Positions 9,022 through 18,396 of a stretch of 64,000 nucleotides of DNA are shown piece by piece. The notes beneath the pieces were generated by a model, which did not search any database, was not told where the DNA came from, and worked only from the letters and a program-made list of their open reading frames with translations. The first letter of the stretch is position 1. Each line of letters opens with the position of its first letter. Source of the DNA: Sphingomonas pituitosa NBRC 102491 (GTDB lineage Bacteria > Pseudomonadota > Alphaproteobacteria > Sphingomonadales > Sphingomonadaceae); the NCBI RefSeq assembly GCF_001598435.1, contig NZ_BCYY01000015.1, positions 62,001 to 126,000 of the forward strand. The letters are read 5' to 3'. The translations under genes were made by a program, and so were the position numbers.

Positions 9022-10407
9022 TCAGAGCCCCAGCACCGCGCGGTCCGCCGTTGCCGCCGCGAGGTCAGCGCGCGCGACCAGCGCCTGGTACCGCGCATCC
9101 AGCGCCCGCAGCCGGGCGTCGGTCGCGCTTTCCTCGCGCTGGTTGATCAGGAAGAAGTCGCTGGCGCCCATGTCGAAGCGGCGCTGCTCGGCCACCGCCA
9201 TCTTGCCTGCCAGGTCGGCCTCCTGGCCGGCAAGGTCGGCGACCTTGTCGGCACCCTCGATGCCGATGGCAATGCCCTTCACCTCGATGGCGATCTGTTC
9301 CTCCAGCATCCGGTGGCGGGTGCGAAGGCCGTCGATCTCCGCCCGGGCCTCGGCAATGCGCCCGCGCGCACTGCGCCGCTCGAGCGGTACCGAGAATTTC
9401 ACGCCGACCATCGCCTCCGCCGGCGTGCGGGACGGGCCACCCAGGCCGATCGCACCGACGTCCTTCCCCAGCTCCGCCCGGGCATCAAGACGCGGCTTGA
9501 GGTCGTTCTCGGCAAGGTCGAGACGGGCCAGCGACTGGTCGATCCGCACCAGCACGGTCTTCAGATCGGGGCGCAGGAACGGCCCGGCCTTGCGCGGAGC
9601 GATCGCCAGTTCGGGCAGTGCCTCCGGCAATTGCTCCGCGGCAGGAACCAGCGGCACGCCGTTTCCGTCGCGCCAGAAGAAGGAAAGCGCATTGGCAGCC
9701 TCCGCGAACTTCTGTTCGGCCTGCGCCACCAGCGAGCGGCGGCGGGCCAGGTTCTGGTCGTTCTCGGTGATCAGGATCTGCGGCCGGGCACCCAGCTGCA
9801 CCTGGCGCGCCAGCTGCGAGCGGCGCTTCTCGGAAAGGGCCAGCAGGTCCCGATACGCCTTCAGCCGGAGGCCCGCGACTGCCCAGGCCTGATAGGTGCT
9901 CATCGCCCGGCGCTGCACGCCGATCGCCACCATCTCGCGCTCCAGCCGCGCGACGTCGACGTCCTGGTCGGCGAGGCGCAGCTTGGTCCGGCGCTCGTCG
10001 GTCACTCGGTCGCGGAGCAGCGAGAAGACCGCGCCGACTTTGAACTCGCCGAGCTGGTTGGTGTAGGCCTTGTCCTCATAGACCGGGAACTTGCCGCGGG
10101 AGACACGGTAGCCGGCGTAGAGCCCGCCGCCATTGTTATCGAGCGCGCGGCTGGCCTTCGCCTCCACCACCGATCCGTCATAATAGCCGAAGGCACGCGC
10201 CTGCGCATCGACGTCGAACACCACGTCGAACGCGCCCTCGGCGCTCAACGCCTTGCCCTCGGCCTGGCGCTGCTTGGCCAGCGCCTCGATGATCTGCGGC
10301 GCGTTCTGCGCCGAGGAGCGCAGCACCTGGTCGAGCGTGAGAGGCCCTTGCGCCGCGGCGGGCACCGCGAACGCCAGAGCGACGAGAGCGAGCAGTTGCC
10401 GGATCAT
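9022..10407 (-). CDS. TolC-family outer membrane efflux protein
   Basis: A 461-residue exported protein with a signal peptide (MIRQLLALVALAFAVPAAAQ) followed by the repeated long helical segments of outer-membrane efflux channels; LTLDQVLRSSAQNAPQI is the typical N-terminal motif after the signal. It would form the outer-membrane trimeric channel of a tripartite exporter. The start overlaps the stop of the HlyD gene as ATGA, so it is the third gene of an ABC-HlyD-TolC operon. Its stop abuts that of the thiamine-diphosphate enzyme gene, which converges on it. Confidence 0.85.
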   Translation of the reverse strand: MIRQLLALVALAFAVPAAAQGPLTLDQVLRSSAQNAPQIIEALAKQRQAEGKALSAEGAFDVVFDVDAQARAFGYYDGSVVEAKASRALDNNGGGLYAGYRVSRGKFPVYEDKAYTNQLGEFKVGAVFSLLRDRVTDERRTKLRLADQDVDVARLEREMVAIGVQRRAMSTYQAWAVAGLRLKAYRDLLALSEKRRSQLARQVQLGARPQILITENDQNLARRRSLVAQAEQKFAEAANALSFFWRDGNGVPLVPAAEQLPEALPELAIAPRKAGPFLRPDLKTVLVRIDQSLARLDLAENDLKPRLDARAELGKDVGAIGLGGPSRTPAEAMVGVKFSVPLERRSARGRIAEARAEIDGLRTRHRMLEEQIAIEVKGIAIGIEGADKVADLAGQEADLAGKMAVAEQRRFDMGASDFFLINQREESATDARLRALDARYQALVARADLAAATADRAVLGL

Positions 10408-11465
10408 TTCTTTTTCTTCTTGTAGATGTCCATGCCCTTGTCCTCGCCCTTGTCCGAGCCGGTGCCGAATTCGAGCGGGAAGTCGTTGAGCTGGCGCCAG
10501 AGTTCATAGCCGACCGGCACCGTTTCGCCCTGTACCCAGCCGCGCACCTTGGCGCCGAGGCGCACGAAGCGGTCACCCGGCCAGACCGGGGTGCCCGGCA
10601 TGGGTTCGATCAACACGCGGAACAGGCCGTCGGGCATTGCCGAGGGATCGACCGAGCGCACCCGCCCGTCGAACAGCCCCCAGGCCATGGAGGGCCAGCC
10701 GCTCAGCTGGATTGCGGGCCAGCCTTCGAACTCCAGCCGCACGCGGCGCCCCGGATGGACAAGCGCGACGTCGCGCCCATCGACCATCAACTCGACCACG
10801 CGCTCGGTGCTGCCTTCCGGCGCCAGCGTCGCCAGCTCGGTGCCGGCACTTACCAGCGTTGCGCCGGCGGCGGCGTTCAGCGTCTGGATGCGGCCGTCGC
10901 GGGGCGCGCGAACGATCTGCACCGCCTGGCGGTTGAGCGACACCTCGATCCGGTTCAGCTTGGCCCGCGACTCCGCGAGCTTGGCCCCCTGATCGGCGAC
11001 GCGGATCTGCGCCTGTTCATAGTCGCGACGCGCCGCAAGCCCCTCGTTGAACAGGGTCCGTGCGCGATTGACGTCGATCGAGGCCACGGCACGCGCGCTT
11101 TCGACCGACGAAATCTCGGCCAGCACCTGGTCGCGCTCGGCGGCGAGGCGGGCGAGCAGTTCCGGGTCGTTGTCCGAGATCTTGGCGATCGGATCGCCTT
11201 TCTTCACCGCCTGGCCGTCGGTGACGAACCAGCGCTCGACCCGTCCCGGCACCATTGCGGTGACGGATTGCACCCGATCGTGGGGATCGAGCGCTACGAC
11301 CTGCCCCCGTCCCGGCGCCGTCTGCACCCAGGGAACATAGACCATGGTGACGCCGAGCAGCGCCACTGTAATGACGATCATCCACGCGATCGCCCGGGCG
11401 ATCCGCGGCAGGCGCATCGCGGCAAGGGTCGGAAAATGGCCGATATGATCGGGCTTAAAGGGCAT
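10404..11465 (-). CDS. HlyD-family periplasmic adaptor (membrane fusion) protein
   Basis: A 353-residue protein with one N-terminal membrane anchor (about residues 20-42, AWMIVITVALLGVTMVYVPW). A lipoyl-like half (VTAMVPGRVERWFVTDGQAV) follows, then a helical hairpin (residues about 100-170), the second lipoyl half (VRAPRDGRIQTLNAAAGATL) and a beta-barrel domain. This is the layout of type I secretion and ABC-exporter adaptors. The C-terminus ends in five lysines, which is unusual. The ATG at 11465 lies inside the end of the ABC gene (11-bp overlap), and the stop overlaps the TolC start. It would bridge the inner-membrane ABC subunit to the TolC channel. Confidence 0.88.
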   Translation of the reverse strand: MPFKPDHIGHFPTLAAMRLPRIARAIAWMIVITVALLGVTMVYVPWVQTAPGRGQVVALDPHDRVQSVTAMVPGRVERWFVTDGQAVKKGDPIAKISDNDPELLARLAAERDQVLAEISSVESARAVASIDVNRARTLFNEGLAARRDYEQAQIRVADQGAKLAESRAKLNRIEVSLNRQAVQIVRAPRDGRIQTLNAAAGATLVSAGTELATLAPEGSTERVVELMVDGRDVALVHPGRRVRLEFEGWPAIQLSGWPSMAWGLFDGRVRSVDPSAMPDGLFRVLIEPMPGTPVWPGDRFVRLGAKVRGWVQGETVPVGYELWRQLNDFPLEFGTGSDKGEDKGMDIYKKKKK

Positions 11466-13140
11466 TGCGAGCCTCCAGATCGGCAAGCGCGGTGCGGAGC
11501 TGGTCCACCGTGTCGAAGCGGGTCTGGGCAGTCTTGCCCAGCCACAGATAGCCGTCGCGGCGGATCGCCTCCGGCCGCCCCGTGAACAGCAGCACCGTCG
11601 TACCGGCCTCGCGCAGCGCATCGAGCGCCGCAGTCAGCCGCTCGATCGGCATCAGGTCGTACAAGGGGCTCAGCAGCAGCACCTTGGGCCGGGCGAGCAG
11701 TGCATTGGCGAGCTTCAACGCCATCAGCTCGCCGATCGACAGCGGATAGCCCGATGCGGCGAGCGGCGTCTCCATTCCTTCCGGGAGCTGCCCGATACGG
11801 GCGTCGAGCCCGACCAGCGCCAGTGCATCGAGCACCTTGCCGGCGGGGATCCCCGCGCCGGCCAGGCCCAGATACTCGCGGATGCTGATCTCGACGATCG
11901 TCGGCCGATCGAGCACGATCACGTCCGAACGGAGCCGGTAGACGTCGAGCGCCTCGAGATCGACGCCGCCCACCATCACCAGGCCGCGGTCGGGCTGGGT
12001 GTTGCGCTTGAGCAGCATCGCAAGGCGGCTGTCCATTGCCGGCGCGCCGACCGCGATCAGCTGCGCGCCCGCGGGAATGGTCAGGTCGATCCGGGCGTCG
12101 CCGGCCTCGACCTCGCGCAGTCGCACCTCGCCATTGCCCGGCGCTTCGGTGCTGCGGGTATGGGTCTCGTGCGGTATCGCGTACAGCAGCGAAACTTCCT
12201 CCGCCGCCGCGGCCATGTCGTAGAAGGCGTCGAGATAGTGGCCGAGCTGGCCGAGGCCATAGAAGACGCCCGACAGGATCAGTTCGGCGGCGACCAGCTG
12301 GCCGATCGACAACTGCCCCTGCAGGATCAGCCAGCCGCCCATCGCCAGCAGCGCGGCGCTCGCGCTGGCGTAGAGCAGCAGATAGGCGCAGGTCTGGGTG
12401 AAGCTGAAGCGGAAATGGCGGCGGTGCGCGGCGACATAGGCGGCGGTCATCGATTCCGACCCGTCCATCGCGAAGTCGAGATGGCGGCTGGACTTGTAGA
12501 ATCCGTTCGAGGTGCCCAGCCCCTCCAGCCAGCGCGCCGCATTATGCTTGGCATGGCTGAGCGCCACCGCCGAGCGGATCGCGCCGGGCGACCAGAGCTG
12601 CCAGATCAGCCAGACCAGGGTGATGAGGATCACGTTGAAGGCCAGGAAGAACGGATGGTAGAAGCTGGTGACCACCAGCCCCACCACCGACTGGAGCAGA
12701 ATGGTGAAGCCGCCGATGACGAGGCTCGGCACGCTCTTCTGCACTGTCATCAGGTCAAAATATCGATTGAACAGGTCGATCCGGCGCGCATCGGCGAAGA
12801 AAGGATTGCGGGCGTGCACCACCCGGACGGTGATCTCGGCCACCGTGCGCGCGAACAGGCGCCGCTCGAACAGCGCCATGATGTGGACGCGCAGCGCGCT
12901 GAGGATCACCACGATCAGCAGCAGCGTGAACAGCATCGCCGATAGCGTGATCAGCGGCGCCGGTAGTGCGATCTTGGCCACGCTGTTGATCAGCAGCTGC
13001 ACCGAGATTGGGGTGGCCAGCGACAACAGGCTGATGGCGACGCCATAAACCATCGCCAGCCGCAGATAGCCGCCATCGGGCCCGATCACCTCGCTCAGCC
13101 AGCCGCGTACCTGCGCCCAGCCGATCTTCTGTTTTGCCAT
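11455..13140 (-). CDS. ABC exporter-like membrane protein with a degenerate nucleotide-binding domain
   Basis: A 561-residue fusion of a six-helix ABC exporter membrane domain (about 25-315) and a C-terminal domain in the place of the ATPase (about 335-540). The fold can be followed strand by strand, but the catalytic motifs are gone. The Walker A position reads GAPAMDSRL (365-373) without the GK(S/T). The Q-loop Gln is absent (VLDRP). The signature reads LSIGE (467-471), the Walker B stretch is KVLLLSPLYD (486-495) without Asp-Glu, and the switch His is missing (FTGRPEA). No peptidase C39 domain is present. It heads an operon with HlyD and TolC partners, as in type I secretion. The ATG at 13140 has AAGGGAG upstream. 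Whether it still hydrolyses ATP is doubtful. Confidence 0.8.
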   Translation of the reverse strand: MAKQKIGWAQVRGWLSEVIGPDGGYLRLAMVYGVAISLLSLATPISVQLLINSVAKIALPAPLITLSAMLFTLLLIVVILSALRVHIMALFERRLFARTVAEITVRVVHARNPFFADARRIDLFNRYFDLMTVQKSVPSLVIGGFTILLQSVVGLVVTSFYHPFFLAFNVILITLVWLIWQLWSPGAIRSAVALSHAKHNAARWLEGLGTSNGFYKSSRHLDFAMDGSESMTAAYVAAHRRHFRFSFTQTCAYLLLYASASAALLAMGGWLILQGQLSIGQLVAAELILSGVFYGLGQLGHYLDAFYDMAAAAEEVSLLYAIPHETHTRSTEAPGNGEVRLREVEAGDARIDLTIPAGAQLIAVGAPAMDSRLAMLLKRNTQPDRGLVMVGGVDLEALDVYRLRSDVIVLDRPTIVEISIREYLGLAGAGIPAGKVLDALALVGLDARIGQLPEGMETPLAASGYPLSIGELMALKLANALLARPKVLLLSPLYDLMPIERLTAALDALREAGTTVLLFTGRPEAIRRDGYLWLGKTAQTRFDTVDQLRTALADLEARNAL

Positions 13141-13213
13141 CGCTACGTCAGCTCCCTTCACGATCGATGAAGTGCGTGCGGTGCACCATAAGCACAATGG
13201 TGCGCCGGCTATA

Positions 13214-14152
13214 TCATCGATAGGATATTCCTATGTCTTCGACGCAGGCGACCAATTCCTGTGCCAGTCTCTTATAGGCTGCCGCCCGCGCCACCCCGCT
13301 CCGCCAGAGCAAGCCGAGCTCGCGATAGTGCCGCCCGGCGTGGAACGGCCGCGCGACCACGTCGTCGCCGGCGCGAATCTCCTGCCGCACATAGAGCTCG
13401 GGCAGCACCGCCAGCCCCATGCCCATGCCGGCCATCTGGCGGATCGCATCCAGACTGGTGCCTTCGTAATCGTCCCGCACCCGTGCGCCCGCCTCCTCGG
13501 CGATGGCGATGGTCTGCTCGGCCAGACGGTAGCTGCGCTGGAGCGTGAGCAGGTCCTGCCCGGCCAGATCCTCGCTGCCGATCGTGGTGCGGGCGGCTAG
13601 CGGGTGATCCGCGGCCATGGCAAGGTGCAGCGGCTCGCGGAACAGCCGCTCGACATGCGCGCCGGCGGCCTGCAGCGGCAGTTGCGCCAGGATCACGTCG
13701 TGTGCCCCTGCCGCCAGGCCTTCCACCAACAGCGCCGGCGGGTTTTCGCGGACATGCACACGCAGATCATGGAACTGCTGGTGCAATCGCGCGACCAGCC
13801 GCGGCAGCAGATAGGCGCCGATGGTGGGCGTCACGCCCAGCCGGATCGTGCCGAGCAATGCCGTATCCCCGGCACCCGCCAGTTCACCCAGATCGCGGAC
13901 CTCCAGCAGGATGCGCTGCGCACGCGCCGCCACTTCGCGGCCAAGCGGCGTGAGGAAGGCGCGCGCACCGCGTTCCACGAGCGGCGCGCCCAGCGCATCC
14001 TCCAACTGGCGAATCGACTGGGAAAGCGAAGGCTGGCTGACGCCCGAAACCGCGGCCGCCCGGGTGAAGCTCGCCTGCTCGCCCAGTGCAACCAGATAGC
14101 GCAATTGCCGCAAGCTGATCTGCTGTTCGAAGCCGGATATCTTCAGGTCCAT
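13214..14152 (-). CDS. LysR family regulator, OxyR-like but without redox cysteines
   Basis: A 312-residue protein. Residues 13-75 form the LysR winged helix (LRQLRYLVALGEQASFTRAA, VSQPSLSQSIRQLEDALGA). The effector domain resembles OxyR in the YEGTSLDAIRQMAGMGMG and LAVLPELYV strands. In OxyR two cysteines flank a G-H-C-L-x-x-x-x-x-x-x-C loop; here that region reads LTLQRSYRLAEQTIAIAEEA, and the only cysteine lies near the C-terminus. It may therefore sense a small ligand instead of peroxide (inference). It lies between the ABC export operon and the dab operon, on the same strand as both; the target is not evident. Confidence 0.85.
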   Translation of the reverse strand: MDLKISGFEQQISLRQLRYLVALGEQASFTRAAAVSGVSQPSLSQSIRQLEDALGAPLVERGARAFLTPLGREVAARAQRILLEVRDLGELAGAGDTALLGTIRLGVTPTIGAYLLPRLVARLHQQFHDLRVHVRENPPALLVEGLAAGAHDVILAQLPLQAAGAHVERLFREPLHLAMAADHPLAARTTIGSEDLAGQDLLTLQRSYRLAEQTIAIAEEAGARVRDDYEGTSLDAIRQMAGMGMGLAVLPELYVRQEIRAGDDVVARPFHAGRHYRELGLLWRSGVARAAAYKRLAQELVACVEDIGISYR

Positions 14153-14202
14153 ACAGCTTCATTGAAGCATAAACATGACAGCTTCGCCTACGGTCTTCTC
14201 CG

Positions 14203-14451
14203 TCAGCGCGCGGTGGCTGCGGCGAGGATCGCATGCGCGGTGCTGCGGGGAAGCAGCAGGTGGCGCAGCATCTCGACATCGTTGGCGATCGCCACCGGGT
14301 CTTCCGCCAGCGCCGCCTCCAGCGCAGCCCGCAGCCAGGGGCTGGTGCCGGGATGCGCCAGCACCCAGGCGACGCGCCGCTCGATGCCGGCAAGCTCCAC
14401 CTCGGGCTCCGCCACACGCAGTGAAGGGGCGATTTCGATCCGCATCGTCAA
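14203..14451 (-). CDS. Small conserved-looking protein, third gene of the dab operon
   Basis: An 82-residue protein not recognised as a known family. It is soluble-looking, rich in Ala, Leu and Glu, has no cysteine and no membrane segment, and is predicted mostly helical (ALEAALAEDPVAIANDVEML). Its ATG overlaps the dabA stop as ATGA (14448-14451), a strong sign of translational coupling and a real gene. Its position suggests an accessory or assembly role for the DabAB bicarbonate transporter (inference only). Confidence 0.7.
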   Translation of the reverse strand: MTMRIEIAPSLRVAEPEVELAGIERRVAWVLAHPGTSPWLRAALEAALAEDPVAIANDVEMLRHLLLPRSTAHAILAAATAR

Positions 14452-16838
14452 ACCTCCTGTGCGAACGGCTGCCAGCGCAGTCCCCCGACGTAGCGCCAGG
14501 CGACCTTCCCGAATTCGTCGATGGCCAGCAGATGCAGCCAGCGATGGTCGAACAGCGCCCGCACCGCGTCATGCCGGGCAAGCACGTCGCTGATCGCCGC
14601 CGTCGGCGCCTCGATCACCACGGCAAGCCGCAGCGGATCGTGCACGAGCCGCTGGCCGTCGTGCACCGACTGCCAGGGCAGCCCGCCCCGCAGCAGCCCG
14701 CCATTGCCTTCGAGCACGCCGATCCCGCCGACCGCATTGTGGAGCAGCTTGTTCCCGGCCCCGAACACGCCGGGCGCAACGCTGGAGCCGTAATATTGCA
14801 GGCTGATCCAGCTGGCGACCACCACCGGCGCGGTGAGGATGAGTTCCAGCACCCCCAGATCGGCGTCGGCGCGCCAGTCATAGTCATGGAGGAAGGCACG
14901 TCCGCCCAGCGACCTTCCGGCCGTGCGGCTGCGCGGCGCGGCGATGAAGGCGCTGCATCCGGCAAGGCCCCATTCGGGCCGTACCTCCGCCCAGTCGCGA
15001 CCGCGGGCGAGGACATGCCGCACGCCCTCCGCCCGCGGCAAGCGAACGGCGCGGGCGACGGCGGCTTCGACGGAGGCCTGCGCCAAGGCCTGTTCCACCG
15101 CCGCGAGCAGCGGGGCGGGCACTGCGGCATCCTCGTGGAACAGCTGGATGCGATCGCTGGTCGTATCGTGCAGACCGCCGATCATCACCGTCTCGGCAGG
15201 AATGTCGATGCCCCGCTCCGCCAGCCCCTTGCGCACCACCGGATCATTGAGAAGTCCCGCCAGCAGCCGCGCATTCACGTCACCGCCATGGCCGCCGCAC
15301 GCCCCGCACTGAAGCGCGCTGGCGTGGAGATTGTTGGTCACGCCCGCGCCGTGTCCCACCAGGATCACCAGCGGCGCAAAGTCGCTGGTCAGCGACATGG
15401 CGCGCAGGATCCGCTCGGCAGCATCGACGGCGTCCCGCTGCGGCAAGGGCGGATGGAAGCGCGGCTTGCCCCGCGTCCGGGGTGCAGCGCCAAGACCCAG
15501 CGTGTTCTTCAGCAGCTTGGCGGCATAGGCCAACCCCGCCGCCTCGACGAAGGCGAAGGAAGAGACTGCCGCCTGCTTGAACCTTCCCCACGCGCGATCG
15601 CCGCGCGCATTGGCATGGTCGAGCGCCTCGAGATGCGGGTCGCCGCCATCATCGCTGGTCAAACCCGGCCGGAGCAGCACCGGCAGCCGCGCCTCGCCAT
15701 CGCACGCGGCGTGCGGCCGATGCGCAGTGGCGATACCGAAGAAACCGGCGAAACCCTTGGTGCGGATTCCCGGCGCCACCCGCTCGATCGCAGCTCGGAT
15801 CGGCTCCGATCGCACGTCGATGCAGAACGCCATCTGCGCGATCGGCATCGTTGCCCCTGCCGCTGCCGCCGGCGCGTGCAGCCGTGCGACCAGCCGCCGT
15901 TGTTCGGCGATCTCGGCGGCGTGCTGGAGGATGGCGTCGATGCAGCAATCCTGGCTTGGCCGCGTCGGCGTTTCATAGGTGCGCGCGGCGTCCGCCCAGC
16001 GCTCCCGCAAGGCAGCGCCGCCCAGTTCCCACAGTGCCGCTTCCCAGAGCAGTCGCACCGCGAGCAGATCGACCAGCGTGCCATCGGCACCGCTCGCCAG
16101 TTCCGCCTGCCAGCGACGATAGCGGGCGAACTGCGCCCACCCGCCAAGGCTCATCAGCAGCCGCTCGAAATAGCGTTCCGCCGCCTCGGCGCGAAGGCCG
16201 AGCCGGGCGGCGCTGACGGCGATGGCATCGCTCGCCGTGGCCGGCGCTGCGCCGACAAAGGCGCGGAAGCCGGCCATGCCATGGATTTCGGGCGTGCGAT
16301 CAAGCGCGGCCTGTTCGCGCCATCCGGCATAGGCGCCCTGCCCCTGCGGCGCCGCCCACAGCGCCTGCCCGGCATCGAAATAGCTGCCAGCCCAGCCGCC
16401 GATCTGGTCGGCGATCACGGACGACCAGTCGGTGTGCCCTGGCACCGCGGCGATCTCCGCCAATGTCGGATGGGGAACGGGATCGACGCCGTCGTGCCGG
16501 ATCTCGATCAGGAAATGTTCGAACGGGTGCGGCCGCTCGCCCGCGGGCGTCGCCTCCCACGCGGCGTAAAGGTCGCTCTCGTAAATGGCGCCTTCGGCGA
16601 TCCGGGCGCGATACCAGGCACGCGGCATGGTCGCCCTGGCGCCGCCGCTCCGGGCCAGCCAGGCGGAGGCCTGCGCGAGGCTGCGGCGGGTATGGCCCAG
16701 GAACGGGTTCACCGCGACGCTGGTCGCCAGCGGCCAGAGCGGCGGTACGGCGCGGGCAGCCTGTTCGGCGGCCTCCAGCAGCAGCCCGACATAGCTGGGC
16801 TGCGGCGCATGGGATTGCGGGTCGGCACTGCGATACAT
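14448..16838 (-). CDS. dabA: Inorganic carbon transporter subunit DabA (DUF2309)
   Basis: A 796-residue protein of the DUF2309/DabA family, the cytoplasmic carbonic-anhydrase-like subunit that works with a proton-conducting NuoL-like partner to trap CO2 as bicarbonate. The proposed zinc and active-site residues of the family are present: C339 and D341 in AFCIDVRSEPIR, H496 in LVGHGAGVTNN, and C511 in ALQCGACGGHGG. The C-x-D spacing and the 15-residue His-Cys spacing match the described DabA site. The N-terminal motif SVAVNPFLGH is also typical. It lies 4 bp downstream of dabB and overlaps the small third gene. Upstream regulation is probably by the divergent LysR gene at 18494. Confidence 0.92.
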   Translation of the reverse strand: MYRSADPQSHAPQPSYVGLLLEAAEQAARAVPPLWPLATSVAVNPFLGHTRRSLAQASAWLARSGGARATMPRAWYRARIAEGAIYESDLYAAWEATPAGERPHPFEHFLIEIRHDGVDPVPHPTLAEIAAVPGHTDWSSVIADQIGGWAGSYFDAGQALWAAPQGQGAYAGWREQAALDRTPEIHGMAGFRAFVGAAPATASDAIAVSAARLGLRAEAAERYFERLLMSLGGWAQFARYRRWQAELASGADGTLVDLLAVRLLWEAALWELGGAALRERWADAARTYETPTRPSQDCCIDAILQHAAEIAEQRRLVARLHAPAAAAGATMPIAQMAFCIDVRSEPIRAAIERVAPGIRTKGFAGFFGIATAHRPHAACDGEARLPVLLRPGLTSDDGGDPHLEALDHANARGDRAWGRFKQAAVSSFAFVEAAGLAYAAKLLKNTLGLGAAPRTRGKPRFHPPLPQRDAVDAAERILRAMSLTSDFAPLVILVGHGAGVTNNLHASALQCGACGGHGGDVNARLLAGLLNDPVVRKGLAERGIDIPAETVMIGGLHDTTSDRIQLFHEDAAVPAPLLAAVEQALAQASVEAAVARAVRLPRAEGVRHVLARGRDWAEVRPEWGLAGCSAFIAAPRSRTAGRSLGGRAFLHDYDWRADADLGVLELILTAPVVVASWISLQYYGSSVAPGVFGAGNKLLHNAVGGIGVLEGNGGLLRGGLPWQSVHDGQRLVHDPLRLAVVIEAPTAAISDVLARHDAVRALFDHRWLHLLAIDEFGKVAWRYVGGLRWQPFAQEV

Positions 16839-16842
16839 GGGA

Positions 16843-18396
16843 TCAAGCCTTTCCGATGACCCGGCTGCCGATCACCCGATCGAGCAGCGCGTTGACGTAG
16901 AAACCGTGGGAGAGATGCGTGCGCAGACGCTGCGCCGCCGGATGGTCGCACCACAGCGGCAGCATCGCCTGGGCCACCGCGATGCCGCCGAAAGCGACCA
17001 GGGCGACGCCGAGCAGCACCCATTGGAACGGCCCCGGCGCGGGGACCGGCGGCAGGGTGCCGATGGTGAGCCATTCGGCGGCGTCGTGCAGGAGGAAATA
17101 GGCAGAGGTCGCGAGGATCGCGAAGCCAAGGGTGCGCTGGAGCAGCGGCTTCGGTGCGGCCGGGCTCATCCCCTGCACGATCAGATAGGCGACGCCGAAT
17201 ACCAGGATCGCGCCCAGTGCCACTGCCTGGGGTGGCTTCGCCCAAGCTCCGAAGCCGATCGCGAGCGCCCCATAGAGGATTGCCGCCCCCAGCATCGCCA
17301 ACCCGACGGCCGCGCCGTCCGGCTTCGCCACCGGCCCCAGCCGCCGCGCCGCCGCTATCCGCTCGACCGCGCCGCCGGAGGAGAGGAAGGCATGCGCCTT
17401 GTAGAGCGAGTGCGCGACGATGTGCAGCAAGGCCAGGTAGAACAGGCCGAGCCCGCACTGCAGCAGCATGAAGCCCATCTGGGCGACGGTCGACCAGGCG
17501 AGTTGGGTCTTGATCGCCGGCTGGGTGGGCAGCACCAGGCTGCCGAACAGCGCGGTGAAGCCGCCCAGCACCGCCAGCAGCGCCAGCGCCGATGGCGAGG
17601 TCAGCATCACATCCGCCAGGCGGATCAGCAGGAAGCCGCCGGCATTGATCACCCCGGCATGGAGCAGCGCGGAGACCGGAGTCGGCGCCTCCATCACCTC
17701 GGTCAGCCAGCCGTGCAGCGGGAACTGCGCCGATTTCAGCATCGCAGCAAGCGCGATACCCCAGGCGGCGAGCGTCATCGCGCGCGGTGCCTCCCCCATG
17801 CGTGCCGCCTCCAGAAGGGCGGCGATGTCGGTGGTGCCGGTCGCCCGCCACAGCAGCAGCGCCGATCCGATCAGCAGCAGGTCGGCCAGGCCGGTGCTCA
17901 GCGCCTTCTTGCGGGCGGCGCGGCGGGCTGCAGCCCGCTCCGGATAGAAGAGCAGGAGGCGGCGCAATCCCTGCCCGATCGCAATCCAGGCGAAGACCAG
18001 TTGCGGCAGCGTTCCCGCCGTCACCAGCAGCATCACGCTCGCCAGCGTGAGCGCCAGCCAGGCCATGAAGCTGCCTTGCCGCGCCTCACCGTCGAGATAG
18101 GTGGCGGCGAAACGCACCACGACCCAACCGACGAAGCTCACCAGCACCAGCATGGTGACGCTCACCACATCCAGCCGGGTCGCCACCAGCGTGGCGACGC
18201 TTGCCGGCGCGAGCGTGCGCGGCCCGGCCACTGCCGTCCATATCGCCAGCGCGATCGCCGCGATCAGCGCGCCGAACGCGGCGAGCGGCACCACCCGCAG
18301 CGTCCATCCGGGCCGGAACTGCCGCCCGGCTGCCGCAGCGACTGCCGCCGCCGCGAGAAGCGTCGGCCCGGCATTCGCCAACCACCACATGCTCAC
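16843..18396 (-). CDS. dabB: Proton-conducting membrane subunit DabB (NuoL/ND5-like)
   Basis: A 517-residue polytopic membrane protein of the NADH-quinone oxidoreductase chain 5 family. The proton-channel core is visible (MLKSAQFPLHGWLTEVMEAP, TPVSALLHAGVINAGG, then QLAWSTVAQMGFML and the lysine-bearing HSLYKAHAFLSSG). Linked directly to dabA without other Nuo genes, it is the membrane partner of a DAB inorganic carbon pump rather than a complex I subunit. The GTG start at 18396 has GGAG 7 bases upstream; an ATG six bases further in is a poorer fit. It is divergent from a LysR gene, with 97 bp between the starts holding both promoters. Confidence 0.9.
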   Translation of the reverse strand: MSMWWLANAGPTLLAAAAVAAAAGRQFRPGWTLRVVPLAAFGALIAAIALAIWTAVAGPRTLAPASVATLVATRLDVVSVTMLVLVSFVGWVVVRFAATYLDGEARQGSFMAWLALTLASVMLLVTAGTLPQLVFAWIAIGQGLRRLLLFYPERAAARRAARKKALSTGLADLLLIGSALLLWRATGTTDIAALLEAARMGEAPRAMTLAAWGIALAAMLKSAQFPLHGWLTEVMEAPTPVSALLHAGVINAGGFLLIRLADVMLTSPSALALLAVLGGFTALFGSLVLPTQPAIKTQLAWSTVAQMGFMLLQCGLGLFYLALLHIVAHSLYKAHAFLSSGGAVERIAAARRLGPVAKPDGAAVGLAMLGAAILYGALAIGFGAWAKPPQAVALGAILVFGVAYLIVQGMSPAAPKPLLQRTLGFAILATSAYFLLHDAAEWLTIGTLPPVPAPGPFQWVLLGVALVAFGGIAVAQAMLPLWCDHPAAQRLRTHLSHGFYVNALLDRVIGSRVIGKA

